Origin: JAIEPT01 sp038217425
GTDB lineage: Bacteria; Planctomycetota; Planctomycetia; Gemmatales; Gemmataceae
NCBI GenBank assembly: GCA_038217425.1
Contig: JBBQPM010000074.1
Coordinates: forward strand, 1 to 30,800
Length of the DNA stretch: 30,800 bases
Direction of reading: 5' to 3'
Position numbers and translations under genes: made by a program. The notes below the pieces were generated by a model that made no database searches, was not told where the DNA came from, and saw only the letters and a program-made list of their open reading frames with translations. This document shows, piece after piece, positions 24,881 through 30,800 of this stretch; position 1 is the first letter of the stretch, and the number at the start of each line of letters is the position of its first letter.

Positions 24881-24962
24881 GGCGAGCCAGGCCGCGTCAG
24901 CGCCTGGAGTGCAGCATCCTGCGGGCGCCCGTCCTCCAGGCGCTGACGCGACCTGGCTCGCC
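24881..24962. repeat. Long hairpin between kinase and regulator genes
   Basis: Arms of 28 bases at 24881-24908 and 24935-24962 match with one mismatch; the left arm begins GGCGAGCCAGGCCGCGTCAG. The 26-base spacer holds two smaller symmetric parts, GCAG..CTGC and GGGCGCCC. It separates the kinase stop (24973) from the regulator start (24839), where it could dampen read-through or stabilise an mRNA end. Confidence 0.8.
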
Positions 24963-24972
24963 GTTTTCAGTC

Positions 24973-26601
24973 TTACGCCGCCTGTTTCGCGGCGCTTAGC
25001 TTCAAAAATTCTTCTTCCGGATCGATGCCTTCCGTGCCGTCGGGGCCCTGGTCTGCGGGGGGATCGGTCGGCAGCCGCACGATGAAGGTGCTACCGCGAT
25101 CTTGTCCTGCGCTCTTCGCCTCGATCTCGCCCCCGTGCTGGCTGACGATGCGGTGGCTGATCGAAAGACCCAGGCCCGTCCCCTTGCCCATGTCCTTCGT
25201 TGTGAAGAAGGGCTCGAAAATATTCTCGAGCACTTCCGGCGTCATACCGCACCCGCTGTCGGTGAACCGCAGTTCCACCATGCCCCGCTCGAGCCGTTGC
25301 TCGATGTTCAGCGTGCCTCCCTCGTCCATGCTCTCCAGCGCGTTGACCGCCAAGTTGAGGAAGACCTGCTTGATTTCCTGGCCGTTGACCCACGCCTCGA
25401 GCGGCTCTTTGGACTCGAAGCGCAGGTTGCGTTCCTTGCTGTTGGGCAAGTGCTGCACCATATCCAGGACGCCCTGCAGAAGCGAGGTCAAATCGGTCTT
25501 CTCGCGTTTGCTCTTCTCGCCCCGGCTAAAGGCGAGCAATTTCTGGGTGATCTCCTTGCAGCGGAACGCTTCTTCCTGAACCATCTTGAGATACTTGACG
25601 ATGATCTCGCGCTCCTGCGGATCGCGCGCATGATTTTCATCGAAGAGTTCCACGACCCGGCGTTCCAGCGCCTCGCTGCAAAAGGCGATGCTCGCCAGCG
25701 GGTTGTTGATTTCGTGAGCGACGCCCGCTGCTAAAAAGCCGACGCCCGCCAACCGTTCCGAACGCACGAGCTGTCGGCTCCGTTCGTTGACTTGCTGTTC
25801 GAGGTTGCGGTAGATGTCGCGCAGCCGGGTCGTCATGTCGCTAAGGGCGTCGCCGAAGTCTTGCATTTCGTCGCCGGTCTTGATTTCGATGCGGTGCTCG
25901 AAGTCCCCCTTGGCGACGCGGTTGACGTTCAGCTCGAGTAGGCGGATGGGCTTAATGACGCTCTTGTAAAAGAAGTGCAGTAGGCCGATCATGAAGACGA
26001 GCGAGAGCCCGGCGGCGCCGAAGAGGATCGCCTGGGCATGTTGGTAGTCGAACTTCGAGGCGCGGATCTTGAGGTGCAGCCCGGTGTAGATATTGGTGAT
26101 GACGTCGCCGGAGGTGCGGATGACGCCGTCGATCGATTTCCGGGTCGGCCCGGTGGGCGCCAGCAGATCCGGAAGGGGCGTCGTCGGATCGGCGACGTTG
26201 ACGCCGGTCGCCTGAGACAGGGACTTTTCGAGGTCGCGGAGTTCACGTTCGATGGCGAGGATCTGATCGAGTTCGACGAAGCCGTAATTGGGATCGCTGC
26301 GCTGGCCGCGCAGTTCTTCGAGGTGCTTGCGATACTCGGCGAGGGTTTCGAGCGCGGGGGGTATTTTGTAGAGCAGCGTTTGGCGCTGATTGGGACCGGC
26401 AATGGGATCGCCGAGCACCTTGATGGCGTCGCGGACGAGTCCGGCCTTGCTCAGTTCGCTGAGTTTGAGGTCGATCGATTGCATGGCGGTCTTGTAGGAA
26501 GCGAGCCCGTTGAGGGTGCCCGCGACCAAAAAGGCCATCAGCAACACGATGAGCGTCATGCCCAAGATGAGCTTGTGTCTGATTCTCCAGCGGTAGGCCA
26601 C
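24973..26601 (-). CDS. Membrane-bound sensor histidine kinase
   Basis: 542 residues from a GTG at 26599-26601, chosen because a perfect AAGGAGGT site lies 6 bases before it; the frame itself is open to 26658. The order is a membrane helix (about 9-31) and an extracytoplasmic sensor of about 160 residues rich in helices, with no named domain. A second helix follows (about 190-212), then HAMP (IKPIRLLELNVNRVAKGDFEHRI) and the phosphoacceptor box GVAHEINNPLASI with His296. The ATPase domain has NLAVNALESM, DSGCGMTPE, FFTTKDMGKGTGLGLSI. This is a NtrB/ZraS-like class. The next gene downstream, an NtrC-type regulator, is its probable target. It diverges from the YedE gene. Confidence 0.93.
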   Translation of the reverse strand: MAYRWRIRHKLILGMTLIVLLMAFLVAGTLNGLASYKTAMQSIDLKLSELSKAGLVRDAIKVLGDPIAGPNQRQTLLYKIPPALETLAEYRKHLEELRGQRSDPNYGFVELDQILAIERELRDLEKSLSQATGVNVADPTTPLPDLLAPTGPTRKSIDGVIRTSGDVITNIYTGLHLKIRASKFDYQHAQAILFGAAGLSLVFMIGLLHFFYKSVIKPIRLLELNVNRVAKGDFEHRIEIKTGDEMQDFGDALSDMTTRLRDIYRNLEQQVNERSRQLVRSERLAGVGFLAAGVAHEINNPLASIAFCSEALERRVVELFDENHARDPQEREIIVKYLKMVQEEAFRCKEITQKLLAFSRGEKSKREKTDLTSLLQGVLDMVQHLPNSKERNLRFESKEPLEAWVNGQEIKQVFLNLAVNALESMDEGGTLNIEQRLERGMVELRFTDSGCGMTPEVLENIFEPFFTTKDMGKGTGLGLSISHRIVSQHGGEIEAKSAGQDRGSTFIVRLPTDPPADQGPDGTEGIDPEEEFLKLSAAKQAA

Positions 26602-26607
26602 GCCCCG

Positions 26608-26615
26608 ACCTCCTT
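26608..26615 (-). promoter_or_regulatory. Ribosome site AAGGAGGT deciding the kinase start
   Basis: On the minus strand AAGGAGGT stands 6 bases before GTG 26601, the strongest ribosome site in the window. It makes the GTG, not the more upstream codons, the likely start of the sensor kinase. Confidence 0.8.
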
Positions 26616-26786
26616 GTCCGCGGCCCGCGTTATGCCGTCCCGGCGTCCCCCTTGACATCCGAGATTCAAACGCGATGGAGCACTTTAGCAGAAGAAGATC
26701 GAAAGAGGGAGAGCAATTTCGCTGCGGTCGCCGACGACGTCGCTGGCTCTACAACAAGAGCAGTCACCCACGAAAAGGATGCCGCC

Positions 26787-27881
26787 ATGCTTCGCTCTCC
26801 CACGTCTCCCCAAGGTCTCTGGATTGCCTGGACCGTCTGCGCTCTGGTCGGCGCCGTCGCGGCGTGGCTCGTCAAGGAGGGGAACCCGGGGAACATGGGA
26901 ATTTGCGGTGCCTGCTTCCTGCGCGATACCGCCGGCTCCCTGGGACTTTTCGCCGGCGACGGGCCGCGCATCTTCCGTCCGGAACTCGTGGGCCTGGTTC
27001 TCGGCGCGTTTCTCTTGCGCGTGGTCACCTGGAGTTACGAGGGCCGCGCGGGGAGTCACGCGGGTGCCAAGTTCTTCCTGGGCGTGTGGATGGGCATCGG
27101 CGCCATGGTCTTTCTCGGCTGTCCCTTCCGGATGCTGCAACGTCTGGGCGGCGGCGACGTCAATGCCGTCGTCGGTTTGGCGGGGTTCCTCGTCGGCGTC
27201 GGCGTGGGCAAATGGCTCGAGCACGGCGGCTACCACGCCGGCAAGACCGACGTCGTCGGCGTCCCCGCCGGGTCGCCCGGCCTGCTCTTCGCGTTTTTGG
27301 GACTCGGGCTATTTCTGTGGGAACGCGTACCATTCGGCCCGGGGCCTGGCGTCACTTCCGGTCCGCCGCACGCCTCCTGGAACTGGGCGCTGGGCCTGGC
27401 GACCTTCGCCGGCGTCGCCCTGGCGCTGACCGGCTTTTGCGCCGTCTCCGCCGCGCGTCAGGTCTTCACTGGCCCCCGCGCGATGCTGATCGGCGCCGGA
27501 TTCCTGATCGTCGGGTACGGCGTCACCCTCGGCATTTCCAAAGGGAGTTTCGTTCTCAGCGACGCCAATCAGCCGGTTGCCCATACCGACCAGCTCTGGA
27601 ACGCGCTGGCGATGGTCCTGGTCGGCCTCACTGGCGTGCTGGCAGGTGGCTGTCCCGTGCGGCTCATCGTGCTCTCCGGCGAAGGCAACAGCGACGCCAT
27701 GGTCGCGTCGGCCGGCGTCCTGCTGGGCGGGGCGCTGGCGCATCCGCTCGGCCTCGTCTCGATTGCCGGTCAGGGAGCGACGCCGATGGGCCGAATCGCG
27801 GTCGGCGTCGGTATCGGCGTGAGTCTGGCGTACGGCCTGGCAGCGATCGGTTTGGGGAAAAAGGGGAAGGCGAAAGAGTGA
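26787..27881 (+). CDS. YedE-family membrane transporter, putative selenium or sulfur compound uptake
   Basis: 364 residues from ATG 26787 with AAGGA at 26775-26779; the frame reaches back to 26652 without support. It has about ten membrane helices in two similar halves. Each half carries a cysteine motif: NPGNMGICGACFLRD and GCPFRMLQRLGGGD in the first, GGCPVRLIVLSGEGNSDA in the second. These match the YedE branch of the YeeE/YedE family. YeeE takes up thiosulfate; the YedE branch is linked to selenium metabolism by gene neighbourhood in other genomes. No selD, YedF/SirA-like or selenoprotein gene is visible here, so the substrate stays open. The DUF2887 gene begins 7 bases after its stop. 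Confidence 0.88.
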   Translation: MLRSPTSPQGLWIAWTVCALVGAVAAWLVKEGNPGNMGICGACFLRDTAGSLGLFAGDGPRIFRPELVGLVLGAFLLRVVTWSYEGRAGSHAGAKFFLGVWMGIGAMVFLGCPFRMLQRLGGGDVNAVVGLAGFLVGVGVGKWLEHGGYHAGKTDVVGVPAGSPGLLFAFLGLGLFLWERVPFGPGPGVTSGPPHASWNWALGLATFAGVALALTGFCAVSAARQVFTGPRAMLIGAGFLIVGYGVTLGISKGSFVLSDANQPVAHTDQLWNALAMVLVGLTGVLAGGCPVRLIVLSGEGNSDAMVASAGVLLGGALAHPLGLVSIAGQGATPMGRIAVGVGIGVSLAYGLAAIGLGKKGKAKE

Positions 27882-27888
27882 TGCAGCC

Positions 27889-28677
27889 ATGAAAACCGAT
27901 GCCCTCTTCTACCAGCTCTTTGCCAGGTATCCTGAAGCCTTCTTCGAGCTGCAAGGGCAGCCCGGCTCCGTCGCGCGGTTGTATGACTTCGCGTCGCTGG
28001 AATTGAAGGAGACCGCCCAGCGCATCGACGGCGTGTTTCTTCCCAAAACGGCCGGCTTGCCCACATATTTCGTCGAGGTGCAGTTTTACCGCTATCCCGA
28101 GATCTACGCCAACCTACTCGCCAAGATTTACTTATACTTGAAGCAGAACAACCCCGCCCTCGACTTTCGCGGCGTGATTCTTTTTGGCTCGCGTTCCCTC
28201 GAACCGAGAGACTTGGGCCCGTACCAACCACTCCTGGATAGCGGTCATGTGACGCGGTACTTCATGGACGAACTGGAAATCGCCGAGACCATGCCGCTTG
28301 GGCTCTCAGTGTTGCAAATGGTAGCTTGTACGGAAGACCAAGCCATCGTGCACGGACGCCATTTGATCCACCGTGCGCGACGCGAAATTGACGCTCCCGA
28401 GGAAGTTCAGCAACTGATACAATGGATAGAAACGGTGATTTTGTGCAAGTTGCCGATGATGAACCGAAAGGAGATAGAAGCCATGTTTCTCGTCGAAGAC
28501 ATTCGCAAGAGTCGGGTCTACCAGGAGGCGCTGGAAGAGGGCCGCGAAGCAACATTGCATGAGGCGATTCCCGTGATGCTCGCCGAAGGTTTGTCGGAAA
28601 GCACCATCGCGCGGTATTTTCGCATTTCCGCGGAAGACGTCCGCAACTTCGCCAAGCCCAAAGTTGCGCCCGATTAA
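27889..28677 (+). CDS. DUF2887 / Rpn-family PD-(D/E)XK nuclease-like protein
   Basis: 262 residues, ATG 27889, seven bases after the YedE stop. The typical start is MKTDALFYQLFARYPEAFFEL, then LKETAQRIDGVFLP, TYFVEVQFYRYPEIY (the Glu-x-Gln of the nuclease core), FRGVILFGSRSLEP and, near the C-terminus, EGREATLHEAIPVMLAEGLSESTIARYF. This pattern is widespread in cyanobacteria under names such as DUF2887, Rpn-like nuclease or putative transposase. Rpn proteins promote RecA-independent recombination and are DNA endonucleases; that is known for E. coli RpnA, not for this protein. The cyanobacterial style and slightly lower G+C in the middle suggest transfer between phyla. Confidence 0.88.
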   Translation: MKTDALFYQLFARYPEAFFELQGQPGSVARLYDFASLELKETAQRIDGVFLPKTAGLPTYFVEVQFYRYPEIYANLLAKIYLYLKQNNPALDFRGVILFGSRSLEPRDLGPYQPLLDSGHVTRYFMDELEIAETMPLGLSVLQMVACTEDQAIVHGRHLIHRARREIDAPEEVQQLIQWIETVILCKLPMMNRKEIEAMFLVEDIRKSRVYQEALEEGREATLHEAIPVMLAEGLSESTIARYFRISAEDVRNFAKPKVAPD

Positions 28678-28864
28678 ATGAAACGCTCGACGTCCTTTCG
28701 CCTACCGCCGTTATTCCCGCGTTTCTTGCCCTTGTTTTTTTCGAACCGATATTTTACCGTAACGCCGTTCCTGGGGAGACCGTCGGTTTCCAAGGGTAGG
28801 ATACCCTCTAGCACCAGGATCCGAACGTCCCGCGTTCGTCCGTCGGCTCGGCAAGGATGCTGGC
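28678..28864. other. Gap without a convincing gene
   Basis: The 187 bases between the DUF2887 stop and the next start hold a T-rich run (28733-28741) and a small palindrome GGGTA/TACCC (28794-28806). An ORF starting at 28678 runs on into the peptidase gene in another frame and is not believed. The promoter of the peptidase gene is presumably here, but no clear boxes stand out. Confidence 0.5.
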
Positions 28865-30619
28865 ATGATGCGCCTCGCTCCCTTCATCTTCGTTACCCTC
28901 GCGTTCGCCGGTCGACTCGCGGCCGATCCGATGCTTTCGCCCGAAGAAGTCGCCTTCCGCAATACCCTCGCCATCAAGAAAGCGATGGTCCTGGCCGAGC
29001 ACTACCTCCGCGTCGACGAGACGCAGAAGGCGGTCGAACTCCTCGAAGATCAAGTCCCCAAGGTCGTCAGCGACCCGGCTTTCATGAATCTCCTGCAAAC
29101 CGCGTATCGCTCGCATGTCAAAGGACTCACGCTGCGAGGCCAGGCGGCGCAGGCGCAGCGCTACGAACAACGCCTCGCGATTCTCGACCCCGAACAGCGC
29201 GGCTCAGTGAAGCCGCGCGAACCGCTGAAAATCGAAGTCAAGACCGGCATCGATGATGCGCTGCCCAACTTCGCGGAACGAGGCCCCGACCTCAAGGGCG
29301 AAATCAAGGGCGTCGCGCAAAAGGCCGTCGTCACCCCCGGACTCATCGCCGCCGACTCCGTGCGCGGGCCCGATCTGCTCGGTAAAGTCCAACCCTCCGC
29401 GAAAGTCGTTCGCTTTCAGAAGGAAGACCCGCAAGACAATCCCTTCGACGACGCCAATCAGCGCAGCCCTGTCTTCCGCACCAGCGTCGAGAAAAACATG
29501 GCCGCCCATTATCTGGCCAAAGCCGACGAAGAGTACGGCAAGGAACGCTACGCCCAGGCCAAGCAGTTCTACGACCAGGCGTACCAGGCCGACCGCGAGA
29601 CGCTCGAAGCCTACCGCGAACGCTACGCTTACTGTCTGCTGTTCGACGCGATGACCGCCCTCAACGGACTGCCGACGCGGGAAAAGGCATCGGCCGACAA
29701 TCGTCAGGCGGAGTTCCAGCAGTCGCTCAGCAAGCTGCAAAAGCAAATCCAGTCCGCGATGAGTCTGTCGCCCAAGCTCCAGGGGCAAGGGCAGACCGCA
29801 CTCAAGGAAATCGACAATCGCCAGCTCGGTTCGCTGACGCTCGCGGTGCCTGTGCAGCATCTGGGGAAGAATCCGCAGGGCTGGCACGTCAGTGAAAGTT
29901 CGCATTTCCGGATTTTCCACAATCAGCCGGCGGAGTACGTCGAGAAGGCCGCTCAGATCGCCGAGCGAACCCGCGTGGCCATGAGTCGGCGCTGGTTCGG
30001 CACGGACACCGAAGTCTGGAATCCCAAGTGCGAACTGGTGCTGCATGCGACCGCTTCGGATTACAGCGCGTTGACCAAGGTTCCAGCGTCTTCGCCCGGA
30101 CATTCGCGCATTGAGAGCGACCCGGCCACGCACCGCGTGATCGGCCGACGGATGGACCTACGCGTCGACAACCCGCATCTGCTCGAAGCGGTATTGCCGC
30201 ACGAGACGACGCACGTCGTCTTGGCCGGGCGTTTCGGACCCCATGCGGTCCCTCGCTGGGCGGACGAAGGCATCGCCGTCCTTAGCGAACCCGCGTACAA
30301 GCTCGAGCAGCATCGCAAGAATCTCCTCAAGGCGATCGAGGAAAAGCAAGGCATCTTCGGCCTCGCGGAGCTGATGCGTCTGACCGACTACCCGGAGCCG
30401 CGCAAGCTCGAAATCTTCTACGCCCAGAGCGTCACGCTCATGGCCCATTTGGAAACCATGAAGGGCCCGCACGTGTTGGTCGAGTTCGTCCGCGACGGCC
30501 TGAAGGACGGCTACGACGTCGCGCTGCAGCGGCATTATCAGCTCAACTTTCAGTCCCTCAGCACGGCCTGGTGGCAAGACCTCACCGCACGGCAGGTGGC
30601 GAGTGCGGCACGCAACTAA
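28865..30619 (+). CDS. Secreted TPR-containing HExxH metallopeptidase (peptidase MA-like)
   Basis: 584 residues, ATG 28865 (or 28868) with AAGGA upstream. The N-terminus MMRLAPFIFVTLAFAGRLAAD is a signal peptide. Residues 30-110 and 210-310 contain TPR-like helix pairs (AHYLAKADEEYGKERYAQAKQFYDQAY), with a disordered linker between. The C-terminal 230 residues form a gluzincin domain: HFRIFHNQP, ELVLHATASDY, HETTH with His446, Glu447 and His450, and the third ligand Glu468 in WADEGIAVLSE. The spacing fits the peptidase MA family. Planctomycetes have many secreted proteins of this design, of unknown substrate. No partner gene is nearby. Confidence 0.88.
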   Translation: MMRLAPFIFVTLAFAGRLAADPMLSPEEVAFRNTLAIKKAMVLAEHYLRVDETQKAVELLEDQVPKVVSDPAFMNLLQTAYRSHVKGLTLRGQAAQAQRYEQRLAILDPEQRGSVKPREPLKIEVKTGIDDALPNFAERGPDLKGEIKGVAQKAVVTPGLIAADSVRGPDLLGKVQPSAKVVRFQKEDPQDNPFDDANQRSPVFRTSVEKNMAAHYLAKADEEYGKERYAQAKQFYDQAYQADRETLEAYRERYAYCLLFDAMTALNGLPTREKASADNRQAEFQQSLSKLQKQIQSAMSLSPKLQGQGQTALKEIDNRQLGSLTLAVPVQHLGKNPQGWHVSESSHFRIFHNQPAEYVEKAAQIAERTRVAMSRRWFGTDTEVWNPKCELVLHATASDYSALTKVPASSPGHSRIESDPATHRVIGRRMDLRVDNPHLLEAVLPHETTHVVLAGRFGPHAVPRWADEGIAVLSEPAYKLEQHRKNLLKAIEEKQGIFGLAELMRLTDYPEPRKLEIFYAQSVTLMAHLETMKGPHVLVEFVRDGLKDGYDVALQRHYQLNFQSLSTAWWQDLTARQVASAARN

Positions 30620-30711
30620 ATCAGCGTTAGTGATAAAGCAGCATCGTAGTTGGACAGCTCCACTTTTCTGGCCTTGTCAACACAACGTCAAGGGCAAACA
30701 CAGGTTGTCTC
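30620..30711. other. Stretch after the last gene with nothing recognised
   Basis: No ORF, hairpin or motif was found between the peptidase stop and the repeat element. It is less GC-rich than the genes. Confidence 0.5.
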
Positions 30712-30800
30712 TACCCCGAAGGGGTTGAATCTCAAAGCCTGGGGTTGCGTACTCGCAACCCCAGGGCACAGGTATCCGTGGAAACATACCCCGAAGGGGT
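30712..30800. repeat. Palindromic repeat element, cut by the window end
   Basis: Two copies of TACCCCGAAGGGGT, itself a hairpin with a GAA loop, stand at 30712-30725 and 30787-30800. Between them is a hairpin with stem CCTGGGGTTGCG (30738-30749) and CGCAACCCCAGG (30754-30765) and loop TACT. The identical unit spacing of 75 bases suggests a tandem array that continues beyond the window. Confidence 0.75.

Noticed and set aside
26652..26657. Perfect TTGACA before the YedE gene
   Set aside because: No acceptable -10 box lies 16-18 bases downstream, so it is not called a promoter.
26676..26690. Possible sigma-54 promoter (TGGAGCACTTTAGCA) before the YedE gene
   Set aside because: The GG and GC elements are 9 bases apart instead of 10 and the rest fits poorly.
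28678..29256. 192-residue frame starting on the DUF2887 stop
   Set aside because: It overlaps the peptidase gene for most of its length, is Arg-rich and shows no domain.
30712..30800. Possible CRISPR array
   Set aside because: Only two short copies are seen, they are palindromes with a structured spacer, and no cas gene is present.

Overview
The window looks like a chromosomal segment of a planctomycete, probably from the Gemmata/Isosphaera side of the phylum. This is inferred from the gene content, not from a marker gene. Most of it is GC-rich. It carries a formylmethanofuran dehydrogenase B-like protein, zinc-ribbon DUF4328 membrane proteins, a DUF1565-type beta-helix protein, Gfo/Idh/MocA and Uma2 proteins, a secreted MA-type metallopeptidase, and many long intergenic inverted repeats. 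I see no rRNA, tRNA, CRISPR array, transposase or phage gene.

Region 1 to about 2330: the 3' end of a VapD-like ribonuclease gene, a hairpin, an A+T-richer gene of unknown function, and a GT87-type membrane mannosyltransferase-like protein. Region 2340 to 8623: a 27-bp-stem hairpin, then three genes joined by 4-base start/stop overlaps. These encode a YdeP-type molybdopterin oxidoreductase, an FwdB/FhcB-like protein, and a short UvrA-like ATPase whose second ATPase site is degraded. A small four-helix membrane protein follows. This tight trio is the most unusual arrangement in the window.

Region 8800 to 14251: a carbohydrate-flavoured set of a secreted beta-helix protein, a GH10-like protein lacking both catalytic glutamates, and a Gfo/Idh/MocA-like protein lacking the usual Asp/His pair. 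Region 14278 to 17495: two tandem DUF4328 paralogues divergent from a nagA-type deacetylase, with a near-perfect 24-bp palindrome between them, then a small planctomycete-type protein.

Region 17543 to 23322: a secreted S9 peptidase, a small hypothetical protein, recN, a Uma2-type nuclease-fold protein and a secreted alpha/beta hydrolase. Region 23349 to 26601: an NtrC-type regulator and its probable sensor kinase, with hairpins on either side of the regulator. Region 26787 to 30800: a YedE-type transporter, a DUF2887/Rpn-type protein, a secreted TPR plus HExxH metallopeptidase, and the start of a palindromic repeat cut off by the window end.

The genes read mainly as ordinary housekeeping and accessory functions (DNA repair, cell surface, signalling, carbohydrate handling). 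Four proteins from enzyme families appear to have lost family-defining catalytic residues.
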